Positions 25,611 to 34,267 are shown, counted from the first letter of the stretch. The stretch: 64,000 nucleotides of DNA from an uncultured Alphaproteobacteria bacterium (GCA_934271715.1 CAKQRZ010000004.1:1-64000); one strand, 5' to 3'. The notes: generated by a model from the sequence alone, not told the origin. Numbers and translations: made by a program.

Positions 25611-25641
25611 TTGACTTAGAGTATACTCTAAGAATTATGAT
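25611..25641 (+). promoter_or_regulatory. MerR-type promoter with 19-bp spacer and palindromic operator
   Basis: TTGACT (25611-25616) and TATGAT (25636-25641) are separated by 19 bp. The spacer carries the perfect palindrome CTTAGAGTATACTCTAAG (25615-25632). An over-long spacer with the operator between -35 and -10 is the hallmark of MerR-family activated promoters. No MerR gene is in the window. Confidence 0.75.
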
Positions 25642-25664
25642 ATATTATGAAAGGAAACATAAAA

Positions 25665-26786
25665 ATGCGTATGTGGATTATACTTTTTGTAATTTTAATT
25701 TTTTCAACCCTTGCCGGTTTGGCTTATTTAACCGACCGTGTTTCTAAATTTGATATTTTATTAAAATTATCGCAAAAAAACACCAAACTTCTCTACACAA
25801 TCAGTCTTATTCTGGTATTGACGGTTTTCGCCGTGCTTTGTTTATGGCTTAATTTAATGAATGCGGTAATCGTTTTGCTGCATTTAATGATTTTATGGCT
25901 GCTTTGCGACCTTGTTTTTGGAATTATGGAACACTTTATGCCACAGCCGTTTCAGCATTATTATGCCGGAATTACCGCTTTGCTGCTGACTTTTACTGCT
26001 TTAAGCGCCGGTTGGTTTTTAGACCACCATGTTTGGACAACACATTACAATCTTGAAACTTCTAAAACCGACAAACATCTGCGTATTGTACAATTTGCGG
26101 ATTCGCACATCGGAACAACCTTTGACGGCGACGGTTTTGCCAAACATATTGAACAAATACAAATGTTAAATCCAGACGCCGTAGTTGTTGTCGGAGATTT
26201 TGTTGATGACGACACCATGCTTAAAGATATGCAGAAAGCCTGCGCCGCTTTAGGCAAGCTAAAAACAACTTACGGCGTTTACTTTGCATTCGGCAATCAT
26301 GACAAAGGCTATCACAGTCCTGAAAAACGAGGCTATTCCGGCAATGATTTAATCCATGAACTGCAAAAAAACGGCGTAACAGTTTTGCAGGATGAAGCAG
26401 TTTTACTAGCAGATGACTTTTATATTTTAGGTCGCAAGGACAGTTCAGAATTTTATCGCGGCAGCAGCCGTGAAAATATGGATACGCTGGTAAAACCATT
26501 GGATAAAAATAAATACATTATTATTTTAGACCATCAACCTAATGATTATAAAAGCCAGATTGACGCAGAAGTTGATTTAGTGCTTTCCGGACATACCCAC
26601 GGCGGACAACTTTGGCCTTTGATAAAAGCCGGAGAATGGATAGGCGCCAACGACAAAACTTATGGATATGAACGCCGCAATCTAACGGATTTTATAGTTA
26701 CTTCAGGAATTTCCGATTGGTCTATAAAATTCAAAACCGGCACAAAATCAGAAATTGTAGTAATAGATATCAACAACCGCTCCTAA
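25665..26786 (+). CDS. membrane-anchored metallophosphoesterase
   Basis: Start taken at ATG 25665 because AAAGGA precedes it and the predicted transcription start (about 25648) would make ATG 25647 leaderless. Four hydrophobic helices (about 1-125) precede a calcineurin-like phosphoesterase domain with FADSHIG, VVVGDFVDD, FAFGNHDKG, ILDHQP and LSGHTHGGQLWP. These supply the full dinuclear metal ligand set of the YkuE-type family. It probably acts on an envelope or lipid phosphoester. It is driven by a MerR-type promoter and closed by a terminator. Confidence 0.9.
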   Translation: MRMWIILFVILIFSTLAGLAYLTDRVSKFDILLKLSQKNTKLLYTISLILVLTVFAVLCLWLNLMNAVIVLLHLMILWLLCDLVFGIMEHFMPQPFQHYYAGITALLLTFTALSAGWFLDHHVWTTHYNLETSKTDKHLRIVQFADSHIGTTFDGDGFAKHIEQIQMLNPDAVVVVGDFVDDDTMLKDMQKACAALGKLKTTYGVYFAFGNHDKGYHSPEKRGYSGNDLIHELQKNGVTVLQDEAVLLADDFYILGRKDSSEFYRGSSRENMDTLVKPLDKNKYIIILDHQPNDYKSQIDAEVDLVLSGHTHGGQLWPLIKAGEWIGANDKTYGYERRNLTDFIVTSGISDWSIKFKTGTKSEIVVIDINNRS

Positions 26787-26800
26787 CCGAGCGGTTTTTT
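26775..26800 (+). terminator. intrinsic terminator after metallophosphoesterase
   Basis: AACCGCTC-ctaacc-GAGCGGTTTTTT overlapping the end of the coding sequence. Confidence 0.8.
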
Positions 26801-26805
26801 ACAAG

Positions 26806-27678
26806 TTATATGTTGTCCATTTCCCAAACCAAAATACAATTTTCTTTTTTAACCGAACAGGAATTACAAATATTTTGCATTTCTGCTAACGTAGCCTCGT
26901 TTAGGCATTTTTTTTCGGAATCTCCGCAATATTTATCGCCATAATAACCATAACCGGCGGATTTATTTTTCCATAAACCGGCATAATATAATGAGCTATG
27001 CAGAGGTTTAAGCAAGTTGTTGAACAGTTCAAAGCAAAGTTTGTTGGAAAAAGTTTGGATAATTTTATAGCCGCTGCTATCGTCAGTTGCACCAAGCTGC
27101 AAGTCAAAAGTAAGATGTTTACTTCTAACAAAAGTATAAGCAAAATTACCGGCAGAATCTCTGACTCCTTGTTTACCGGCAACTTTCCAACCGGCAGGCA
27201 AAAGATTCAGTTCTTGAATTGTTTCGGCTAAATAATATCGCTCCTGATATTCGCCCTCTACACGCAAAGGTGAAAAATTATCCATATGCTCCATTAGTCC
27301 AAACATCAGAGAAGTATATTCTTCAACTAGCTTGTTGACTTTGAACTTTTCCATCGCTTTGGAATATCCGGCAATACCTCCGACAGATAGAACGCCGACA
27401 ATCGCCAATACACCCAGCATTTCTATCATTGACCGACCGACAGAGCAAACGTCATACTTATCGCCACATCCTGCAGGCTGTGGCAGACGAGTATCCATGA
27501 CTTTGTTGCCAACGGCAACACATATTGACATTGCTTTAGCAATGTCAATATGGATTCTCCGCCCTAGTACTTCCAGCAGGGAGTACCGGCGAAGAATGAC
27601 GCTGAAAGTGACGGCGGAAAAGCGTGGAAACGTACCGCATGCAAGCTTATTTTTAACATTTTCAAAATTCTTATACAT
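26806..27678 (-). CDS. type IV pilin-like protein with an 81-residue repeat-derived leader (leader RNA B)
   Basis: Start set at ATG 27678, where ACGGAG precedes it and MYKNFEN matches the MYKNxEKG starts of sister pilins; the reading from 27714 lacks a site. Residues 12-80 are repeat-derived and lie before GRSMIEMLGVLAIVGVL. They include a 14-bp-stem palindrome at 27521-27552. The mature part keeps KFKVNKLVEEY and the Cys-rich tail (YYGDKYC, CNSCSVKKENC). It is preceded by structured leader RNA B. A very long prepilin leader may impair processing, or be cut normally. Confidence 0.78.
   Translation of the reverse strand: MYKNFENVKNKLACGTFPRFSAVTFSVILRRYSLLEVLGRRIHIDIAKAMSICVAVGNKVMDTRLPQPAGCGDKYDVCSVGRSMIEMLGVLAIVGVLSVGGIAGYSKAMEKFKVNKLVEEYTSLMFGLMEHMDNFSPLRVEGEYQERYYLAETIQELNLLPAGWKVAGKQGVRDSAGNFAYTFVRSKHLTFDLQLGATDDSSGYKIIQTFSNKLCFELFNNLLKPLHSSLYYAGLWKNKSAGYGYYGDKYCGDSEKKCLNEATLAEMQNICNSCSVKKENCILVWEMDNI
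27464..27645. repeat. RPE-like composite insert in pilin leader
   Basis: Includes TGTTGCC-aac-GGCAACA and the perfect hairpin CATATTGACATTGC-ttta-GCAATGTCAATATG (27521-27552). A GTACTTCC/GGGAGTAC palindrome follows. All is open in the pilin frame and abuts the prepilin GRS codons. Not present in the pilins at 2698, 5327 or 49688. Confidence 0.7.
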
Positions 27679-27704
27679 ATTTCTAACTCCGTTTATTTTG
27701 TTAC

Positions 27705-27913
27705 ATAAAAACAAAACCCGCCGTGATAAAAGCGGGCGGATGTTAGCAAACCGTAATACAATTAGAACGGCTCGGCCTATTCAGCTCATAGCCATATTCA
27801 GCCGACATCCGTCCAACGAACAGAAATCGGCATAACAAAATTTAAGTCGTTTATGCATAACGACTAATTGTATTAAAGGGTTGCTACGCCCTAGACAAGC
27901 TATCGCTCATCTA
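27705..27913 (-). ncRNA. structured pilin leader RNA, copy B
   Basis: The 5' hairpin (27893-27912) is 8 bp with a GATA loop. The conserved box AGGGCGTAGCAACCC follows. A 12-bp enclosing stem pairs 27864-27875 with 27754-27765, with sequence unrelated to the same stem in A, C or D. CGGATGT (RNA sense, 27811-27805) can pair with ACATCCG (27743-27737) beside the terminator CCCGC...GCGGG (27717-27736) and its T tract. The pilin ATG is about 30 nt further on. Confidence 0.8.
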
Positions 27914-27919
27914 AAAATT

Positions 27920-27948
27920 ATTTTAAGAGAAGATTGTTTGAAAGTAAA
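27920..27948 (-). promoter_or_regulatory. sigma70-type promoter of pilin leader RNA B
   Basis: On the minus strand TTTACT (27948-27943), 17-bp spacer, TAAAAT (27925-27920). The leader hairpin begins 7 nt downstream. Confidence 0.7.
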
Positions 27949-27970
27949 GACAATTTAATCAGTACAACCA

Positions 27971-28006
27971 AAAAATCCTTGGTCATATGCTTAAACCAAG
28001 GATTTT
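27971..28006 (-). terminator. intrinsic terminator after small lipoprotein gene
   Basis: AAAATCCTTGG and CCAAGGATTTT around a 13-nt loop; a near copy of the stem closes the PpiC foldase gene at 38826-38862. Confidence 0.75.
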
Positions 28007-28023
28007 GCGAATAATAAAAAATT

Positions 28024-28197
28024 TTAGCCCCAAGGAATATTGTTAACGCAGCGGTCAGGATTTTTATCGCAGTATTCCTGATTATTATTATATTCGTATA
28101 ACCGCTTGCGTTCTTTGCTGATGTCGCCGGCCACATAACCGCTGCAAGCAGATAAAGCGGTGGCCAAAACTAAACATAGACATATAATTTTAGTCAT
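28024..28197 (-). CDS. 57-residue lipoprotein, unknown function
   Basis: MTKIICLCLVLATALSAC is a short signal peptide with lipobox LSAC. The mature part is about 40 residues: a charged helix (ISKERKRLYEYNNN) then two Cys (EYCDKNPDRCVNN). GGGAGAG precedes the ATG and a terminator follows the stop, which strongly supports a real gene despite its length. Similar tiny lipoproteins occur in alphaproteobacteria, but no function is known to me. Confidence 0.75.
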   Translation of the reverse strand: MTKIICLCLVLATALSACSGYVAGDISKERKRLYEYNNNQEYCDKNPDRCVNNIPWG

Positions 28198-28209
28198 ATA
28201 AGCTCTCCC

Positions 28210-28605
28210 TTATATAATGGATTTAAGGCTCAAAAATCCCAGACAAATAATAGCTAATTTAGCGCACATTGCCCAAAATTTTGCCCCCTCGTAACTCTCA
28301 CATGATTTCCATAAACCACGAATTAAAATAATAAAATAACTAATAAACAATGCGCTGAGCAGCAAATGCGGCACAAATGATGAAATACGCCCCGAACTGG
28401 TCATTAAAATCGGAAAATTGCCTAAAATAAATAAAATAACGCTGTTAGAGCAAACTCTGCCGTATGGACAAATCATCCGCAGGGCGCTGCTGTGAGTTAT
28501 ATGCGTAGCGATTGTAAAAAACAGCATTCCCATCAGCCCGAACAGCCAAAATGTAACCTTTAAAGTATATTCTCCGGCGCCAAGTTTTTTTAACATATTC
28601 CACAT
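28210..28605 (-). CDS. four-helix membrane protein, unknown function
   Basis: 131 residues with hydrophobic segments at about 17-35, 54-70, 80-100 and 110-128, and a short Cys pair MICPYGRVC in the first loop. No family recognised. It lies between the small lipoprotein (12 nt downstream) and the M49-like peptidase (14 nt upstream) on the same strand, so all probably share a transcript. Confidence 0.7.
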   Translation of the reverse strand: MWNMLKKLGAGEYTLKVTFWLFGLMGMLFFTIATHITHSSALRMICPYGRVCSNSVILFILGNFPILMTSSGRISSFVPHLLLSALFISYFIILIRGLWKSCESYEGAKFWAMCAKLAIICLGFLSLKSII

Positions 28606-28619
28606 TTTATTTTTATTCC

Positions 28620-30335
28620 TTAAAAGTGCGTTACCAGTTCAATATATGGTTTAACTCCTAATTTTAGTTTAAAATCGGCAACATATTGCGACAATTCGCT
28701 CCATTCAGTCCATTTTTCAACATATCCTTTAGCATATTCCGGAGACTTTGACAACTGCACAGTTATAATATCCTCAAGCATTGTCCGGCAGACCTGCGGC
28801 ATTTTTGCAAAATCTATATGCAGTTTTTTGTTTTCATCAAAATAAATTGCCTTATGCGCGGTCAAATAGTTATATTCAATCAAATCTGCCACCCGATGAG
28901 CTTCGGCGCTGGCCGGATATGCCGTCATTAAATGGCGCTTAATTACCCAAGTGGCATATATTTTTTTCAGCTGCTCTGCGCTGATTATTCCGGCTTTGAC
29001 ATATTCCGGCATCATCGCCGCAGAAATCAGGTTGGCCTTATGCTCTTCTATTATATGCTGATAAACGCCCAAAGCGGTTTGATAAGAGCTGTCCGGTCCC
29101 AAAGAATGCCCGTTTTCATGTCCGATGGTAAACAAATGGTCGGCCTCTTCCTCATAATACTGATGCAGTTCCGGACTTACCAGCCCATCTAAAATCTGCT
29201 GTGTTTTTTCTTTGTCTCCGCTTTGGCGCACCTGACGGTGATAAACATTGCGCCGTCCGCCACCGTGCGTTAAAGACGGTTTATCATTATTCGGAAGATT
29301 CTGCGCCAAAGTGATACCGCCGCGGCACATAGCGTAGTCGCCGCTGAGCATGGTTAAATCCACATCAACCATCGTCTGCTTAAGTCCGGAATTGCCGCCG
29401 ACATTCTGAGCATAGCAATCGGCTTTCGGCATCAGACCAGCCAATTTTGTCATTTCATCCTTAAATTCCAACAGCAATTTTGTGCCGTTTTTATTTACAA
29501 TTCCCACTCTGACGCCGAGCATATCTTTCGGCACCGGTGCAATCTTCAGCGCGGCCAAACGCTCAGCCAGTTCTTTATTATCAAAAATTGTCGGCGTTAA
29601 TTTATCTTCATAGTTTTCGCGGCTGATAGTAAATTCTAACGGAGAATCCTGCATGCGCGCCCAATGCTTATCCGCCAAAATATCCATCTCTTCATTATTC
29701 TGCAGCAGCGCCTGAGCCTGCCAGCCTAAATAATCCTTAAACAAATCATCCGTAGCAAAATGAGCCGCGCATTCCAGCTCGTTGGCAATTTCTGAAAACT
29801 CCTCTGCAAAATACTCTGTATAATCAATGGCTTTCAAAAAATCTCCGCTGCGGCGAACCAGGGTACGGGCGCTCAGGATTTTTTTCACTTCTTCCGCATG
29901 TCCGGCATCCAGCATGGCGCTGATAATTTTCGCCAATTCTTCAGCACTTAAATTTGCCGGATAAAAATTGCAGCCGACCTGCATTTTTATACCCTCAAAA
30001 ATTTCTACCGGCTCTTTATCTATACCGTTAAAACCGGCAGCGCCGTTTAAGGAATTAAACAGTTTCAGAGCCAGCGCCGCCTGCTCATTTTCTGCGGCCG
30101 CTGCTTCTAACGCCTGCTTTTGGGTTAAATTCAGCGGATTATCCATTTCCAAAGCCACATCGTTCATAATACGGGCGGCATTTGCCAAATATCCCAAAGC
30201 TTTTTTATCGCCTTCAGGCAAAGCCTGATAAGCCGGATGGTTTTGGTCAATAAGCTCAATTTTACGAGTTTGCTTATTAACTTTTTCATTCAGTTCTTCT
30301 ACTGAATATTTAAGTTTGAAACCGTTAATCTCCAT
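28620..30335 (-). CDS. M49-like zinc metallopeptidase (dipeptidyl-peptidase III-related)
   Basis: 571 residues without a signal peptide. FTIGHENGHSLGPDSSYQTALGVYQHIIEEHKANL (about 405-440) contains an HExGH-type zinc site followed 30 residues later by EEHKAN, matching the shape of the HExxGH...EECRAE pair of DPP III and its bacterial relatives. The HExGH spacing is one residue shorter than in true DPP III. Predicted cytosolic peptidase. It overlaps the upstream gene (30325-31620) by 11 nt, so they are translationally coupled. Confidence 0.72.
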   Translation of the reverse strand: MEINGFKLKYSVEELNEKVNKQTRKIELIDQNHPAYQALPEGDKKALGYLANAARIMNDVALEMDNPLNLTQKQALEAAAAENEQAALALKLFNSLNGAAGFNGIDKEPVEIFEGIKMQVGCNFYPANLSAEELAKIISAMLDAGHAEEVKKILSARTLVRRSGDFLKAIDYTEYFAEEFSEIANELECAAHFATDDLFKDYLGWQAQALLQNNEEMDILADKHWARMQDSPLEFTISRENYEDKLTPTIFDNKELAERLAALKIAPVPKDMLGVRVGIVNKNGTKLLLEFKDEMTKLAGLMPKADCYAQNVGGNSGLKQTMVDVDLTMLSGDYAMCRGGITLAQNLPNNDKPSLTHGGGRRNVYHRQVRQSGDKEKTQQILDGLVSPELHQYYEEEADHLFTIGHENGHSLGPDSSYQTALGVYQHIIEEHKANLISAAMMPEYVKAGIISAEQLKKIYATWVIKRHLMTAYPASAEAHRVADLIEYNYLTAHKAIYFDENKKLHIDFAKMPQVCRTMLEDIITVQLSKSPEYAKGYVEKWTEWSELSQYVADFKLKLGVKPYIELVTHF

Positions 30336-31620
30336 CGTTCATCTCCACTGTTTTAAATCTGTAATAATCTATTTTTTCGTCAGCCGTTTCATCCGGTATA
30401 CCGGCTTTATGCCGCACGGCTTTTGCCAAATCTTCCGGATTATCCGGCCGGTCGTCGGCAACCAGCAGCGCCGAATGATTTTTATATTCGGCATAAATTC
30501 CGTCATCTTCATCTAAATAACTCATCAGCATGGTGTCTTTTTCTTGATGCACCGGCTCTAAATCTGTCAGCAGATAAATCTTAAAAAACTTTGCTTTAAA
30601 AGCCAGCCCGCGCGAAACTAAAGACTTTATCGCATCCGAAACTAAATAGGCGATTCCCAAATTTTCACGCATTTCGGCTTTTTCAAAAATTTCCAGATAG
30701 TTTTCATCATAAGCTTTTAAAACCAAACGCCCGCGGTCGTACAGACGGTAGTTTTCTTCCGAACGCAGCGGCATAACCGCATCATCCAAATCCTGCGACA
30801 TCTGCAGCAGATTCAGCTCAAAATAATTTTGCAGCAAATGCCAATAATGGCGCTTATAGCGTTTTAAGTTGCGCTTTTGCTTAGCCAGCAGCGGCTCGGC
30901 TTTCATGGTTTCCAGCGGGTATAAAGTTTCATAATCCTTATCCAGCGCCTTTGCCAGCTGCGTATCAATAATATCAAAAACATTTATCTGATAATGATGC
31001 TGCTGCGCAAAAAATACCGCTTCTCCGGTTAAAAAATCGCTGTTTTTATCATTTAAGCCTTTATCTAAATCTGCTAAAAACACCACTAAATTCTGCGGTT
31101 CGCTCAAATATTCTTCCACTTTTTTCTCGCCGGTCAAACTTTGCTGAGAAATCGGCGTTTCCTGCACATTCTGCGCTCCCATAATCTGCAGCAGCATTTT
31201 TTTGTGCAGCTTTATATCATTTTTTGTGTCTTTGTCATAAACCAGCAATACTTTGTTAATTTGATTATTCAGATTTATTTCTTCATAAAGCTTTTCAACC
31301 ACTTCTTTGCTGTAGGCCGCCAATTTTTTAGGAACAATAACCATTTTAATATTTTGCTTTTTATAATTTCCGCTATGGTTAAAATAGGTGGAAATATCGC
31401 TTTTATTGTTATTTTTTCCCGCATAAAAAATAGCGGCGATTACCGGATTTATAAGTTTGTCATCATCTTTTATCAGCCCGTAGTCAATCGCCTTTTCGTG
31501 ATTAGAAAAATTATTATCTTTTAGACGGATGACATTTGCCCAAACTATCAGCCCTAAAACAGTCAGCAGCAAAAGCCTTTTTATCCAAACTCCGATTAAA
31601 AACTTTACATTGCGGCGCAT
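30325..31620 (-). CDS. membrane-anchored, degenerate MEMO-AMMECR1-like fusion
   Basis: 431 residues; N-terminal anchor helix at about 11-28. Residues about 55-130 follow the MEMO pattern: INPVIAAIFYAGKNN aligns with the AGxFYP start, KMVIVPKKLAAYSKEVVEKLYEEI with the PHAGYxYSG strand-helix, and KVLLVYD with RVVLLG. The metal-binding His residues are replaced. The last 70 residues (DEDDGIYAEY...SALLVADD...VRHKAGIP...YRF) resemble the AMMECR1 C-terminal half. This is my reading of weak similarity. The gene overlaps the HAD gene upstream by 16 nt and the peptidase downstream. Confidence 0.45.
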   Translation of the reverse strand: MRRNVKFLIGVWIKRLLLLTVLGLIVWANVIRLKDNNFSNHEKAIDYGLIKDDDKLINPVIAAIFYAGKNNNKSDISTYFNHSGNYKKQNIKMVIVPKKLAAYSKEVVEKLYEEINLNNQINKVLLVYDKDTKNDIKLHKKMLLQIMGAQNVQETPISQQSLTGEKKVEEYLSEPQNLVVFLADLDKGLNDKNSDFLTGEAVFFAQQHHYQINVFDIIDTQLAKALDKDYETLYPLETMKAEPLLAKQKRNLKRYKRHYWHLLQNYFELNLLQMSQDLDDAVMPLRSEENYRLYDRGRLVLKAYDENYLEIFEKAEMRENLGIAYLVSDAIKSLVSRGLAFKAKFFKIYLLTDLEPVHQEKDTMLMSYLDEDDGIYAEYKNHSALLVADDRPDNPEDLAKAVRHKAGIPDETADEKIDYYRFKTVEMNDGD

Positions 31621-32291
31621 CCGTTCTGCTCCGTAAGTTCTTTATACAGCTGGCAAAAATCTTTCATAAACAGAATATCTTTATCCGTATCGTCATTTTC
31701 GCCGCTCCAAATCGGCTTGCCGATGCGGATTGCTCTTGCTCCGGCTGCCAAAGCGCATTCGCTGTCCATCGGACTGTCGCCGGTCATCCAAACCGTTTCC
31801 GGCGTTATCCGCTCTACATAGCCGCGCACAGCAAACTCCAGCTGTGCGGCGTCAGGCTTGTCTTTTGCCGCTTCATGCCCGCAGACAACCCGGTCAAACA
31901 AAGCCGAATCATACAAAAAAGATTTTTCAAACTCAAACAATTCGCGGTCTTTGTTGGAAACAATAACAATTTTTATGCCGTTATTTTTCAAAAATTCCAA
32001 AACTTCTTTGGCTTTATCCGGCGCCGAAATCATATTTTTGACATTTTCTTTATAAATAAGGCTGTATTTTTTATAAGCTTCCTCCGCTTTATTGCCGAAA
32101 ATCAGCGGAAAATTGTCTTTAAAAGAAAGGCGGCGGTTGCGTTTTGCCTGCACAGTTTCCCATTGCGGCAAATTGTACTGCGGCAATATTTTATTTATGG
32201 CAAACACCAAAGTTTCACGGCTGTTCGCCAAGGTATTATCCCAATCAAACGCCGCCGCCTGCAGATTTTTTATTGACAATTTATTTTGCAC
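31605..32291 (-). CDS. HAD-superfamily hydrolase (phosphoglycolate phosphatase-like)
   Basis: 228 residues. AFDWDNTLANS (about 14-24) is motif I with a Trp variant, IVIVSNKDREL motif II, Lys in KDKPDAAQLEFA motif III and VWMTGDSPMDSECALAAGARAIRIG motif IV. A helical cap lies between I and II. The family dephosphorylates small phospho-acids or sugars. Its ends overlap both neighbours (16-22 nt), so it sits in a tightly coupled serS-HD-HAD-fusion-peptidase operon. Confidence 0.87.
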   Translation of the reverse strand: MQNKLSIKNLQAAAFDWDNTLANSRETLVFAINKILPQYNLPQWETVQAKRNRRLSFKDNFPLIFGNKAEEAYKKYSLIYKENVKNMISAPDKAKEVLEFLKNNGIKIVIVSNKDRELFEFEKSFLYDSALFDRVVCGHEAAKDKPDAAQLEFAVRGYVERITPETVWMTGDSPMDSECALAAGARAIRIGKPIWSGENDDTDKDILFMKDFCQLYKELTEQNGCAAM

Positions 32292-32899
32292 TTTGCCATA
32301 TTCTCCAGAGTTAAAGCAATAATTTTTTGTTCCATTTCTGTCAGAATATTTTCGCCGAGTTCGGCAACCAAAGGCTTATGTTCAGTCGCTATGCGGTAAT
32401 ATTCATCGCCGTTTTCACAATCATGCCAATAGCGGATATCTCCGTCTCCAAAACGGTTTGCCTGCAAATTTGCTTCCATTTTATCCAAAACCGAAACCAA
32501 TTTTGCTTCATTGGTTTGTCTGGCCTCATATTCGCTAAATAGTGCAAAAATACGCTCATTCAACGGCTCCGGCAGCATTTTTTTATACAAAAGCATAGCT
32601 TCCTGCTCCTGCCGCTCTTTTTGTTTGCGCCGTTCCGGATGCGCTATCTGCGCCGAACGCGGGCAATCGCCGGTTATGCCCTCGGCAATGTCATGCACCA
32701 AAGCCAATTCCAACAGCTTTGTATAATCATATTTTTTTTGCAAAAACGGATAAACCAGCATTACTAAAAAAGCCAGCTTGAAAATATGCGCGGCGTCAGT
32801 CTCGGCTGTTCCGTCCGACATGAGCGTGTCGCGCTTTATCAGGCAGACACGCTCCATCGCCCGCATAAATTCAAGTATTTCAGCAACCTTATCCTGCAT
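32270..32899 (-). CDS. HD-domain phosphohydrolase (5'-deoxynucleotidase YfbR-like)
   Basis: 209 residues. DAAHIFKLAFLV, ALVHDIAEGITGD (the HD motif) and KLVSVLDKMEANLQANRFGDGDI follow the YfbR/HDDC2 order of metal-binding His and Asp. Likely removes phosphate from deoxynucleoside monophosphates. Its ATG overlaps the serS stop by 1 nt and its end overlaps the HAD gene, indicating coupled translation. Confidence 0.85.
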   Translation of the reverse strand: MQDKVAEILEFMRAMERVCLIKRDTLMSDGTAETDAAHIFKLAFLVMLVYPFLQKKYDYTKLLELALVHDIAEGITGDCPRSAQIAHPERRKQKERQEQEAMLLYKKMLPEPLNERIFALFSEYEARQTNEAKLVSVLDKMEANLQANRFGDGDIRYWHDCENGDEYYRIATEHKPLVAELGENILTEMEQKIIALTLENMAKCKINCQ

Positions 32900-34182
32900 T
32901 ATTTAGCATTCTTGCCGATAAACTTTTTACCGCCCAAATACGGCTGCAGTTTTTCCGGAATGCGGACGGTTCCGTCTGCCTGCTGGTGGTTTTCAATAAA
33001 CGGCACCAAAGCACGCGGAGTAGCAATTCCGGTATTGTTCAGAGTATGGCAGTATTTAACTTTGCCGTCGGCATTGTCGCGGTAGCGCAGATTCGTACGG
33101 CGAGCCTGCCAATCGGTAATATTTGAGCAAGAGTGGGTTTCGCGGTAGCAATTCTGCGACGGAACCCAAGCTTCCAAATCATACTGGCGGTATTTAGGCG
33201 CGCCCATATCGCCGGTGCAGACTTCCAAAACCTGATACGGCAATTCCAAATCCTGCAGAATTTCTTCAGAATTTTTAAGCAGAATTTGATGCCATTTTTC
33301 ACTTTCGGCCAAATCATTTTTACAAATAACAAATTGTTCGGTTTTGAAAAATTGGTGTACGCGCACCAAACCACGGGTATCTTTTCCGGCGGCTCCGGCT
33401 TCGCGGCGGAAACAAGGAGAAAATCCGGCGTACAAAACCGGCAAATCTGCCTCTGTCAGCAATTCATCAGCGCGCAAAGAGTTCAAAATCAATTCCGCAG
33501 TACCTGACAAATACAAATCATCTGCCGGCATATAATAAACTTCATCGCGGGCAAAAGGCAGATATCCTTGGTTATACAGCGGTTTTTCCTTAGAAATTGC
33601 CGGCACGGTCAGCAGCGTAAAACCGGCAGCGCGCAGTTTATCCATTACCAACATGTGAATAGCCAATTCCAGCTGAGCCAAGTCATTTTTAATAGCATAG
33701 GTGCGGGAGCCGGAAACTTTGGCAATGCGCTCCATTTCGCCCCAGTCATTTATTTCCATAAGTTCAACATGGTCACGCGGAGTAAAATCAAAATGCGGAA
33801 TTTCCCCGACTTTGCGGCGTACGACATTGTAGCTGTCATCCGGTCCGTCCGGACTGTCTTCGCTCGGATAGTTCGGCATGCGCAGAATCATATCGTCAAA
33901 CTGGGCCTGCAGAACCGCCAATTTTTCTTGTTCTGCCTTAAATTCTTCGCCAATCGCCTTACTTTTGGCAATAATGGCCGGACGTTCTTCATTTGATGCA
34001 GATTTTATGGAATTGCTGAGTTTATTTTTTTCTTCGGCCAAAGCCTGTGAAGAGGTTTTAAGTTTGTTCAGGCTGTAATAAGCCTCTAAAAGTTCATCAA
34101 CTTTTTCAGCTGGGAAACCTTTCCGTCCCAAGCTTTTTTTAACCCAATCCGTGTTATCGGCAATAAATTTTATATCTAACAT
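32899..34182 (-). CDS. serS: seryl-tRNA synthetase
   Basis: 427 residues, full length. An N-terminal coiled-coil arm (about 25-105) binds tRNA-Ser. The class II core has the TSE-like loop (SGTAELILNSL), motif 2 FRREAGAAGKDTRGLVRVHQF and motif 3 TLNNTGIATPRALVPFIENHQ. ETHSCSNITDWQARR is the serine-specific strand. First gene of the leftward operon ending in the M49-like peptidase. Confidence 0.97.
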   Translation of the reverse strand: MLDIKFIADNTDWVKKSLGRKGFPAEKVDELLEAYYSLNKLKTSSQALAEEKNKLSNSIKSASNEERPAIIAKSKAIGEEFKAEQEKLAVLQAQFDDMILRMPNYPSEDSPDGPDDSYNVVRRKVGEIPHFDFTPRDHVELMEINDWGEMERIAKVSGSRTYAIKNDLAQLELAIHMLVMDKLRAAGFTLLTVPAISKEKPLYNQGYLPFARDEVYYMPADDLYLSGTAELILNSLRADELLTEADLPVLYAGFSPCFRREAGAAGKDTRGLVRVHQFFKTEQFVICKNDLAESEKWHQILLKNSEEILQDLELPYQVLEVCTGDMGAPKYRQYDLEAWVPSQNCYRETHSCSNITDWQARRTNLRYRDNADGKVKYCHTLNNTGIATPRALVPFIENHQQADGTVRIPEKLQPYLGGKKFIGKNAK

Positions 34183-34267
34183 CTGTTAAGTCCTAAATTA
34201 AAAATTAAACCTAAGTAAGTATATTTTATTTCTCTGATAATACAACATAAATTTTTTTATTTTATCA

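Noticed and set aside
31141..32276. Plus-strand ORFs of 127 and 246 residues opposite the MEMO-like and HAD genes
   Set aside because: Antisense shadows rich in Phe/Arg/Cys, with no ribosome sites and overlapping well-supported genes.
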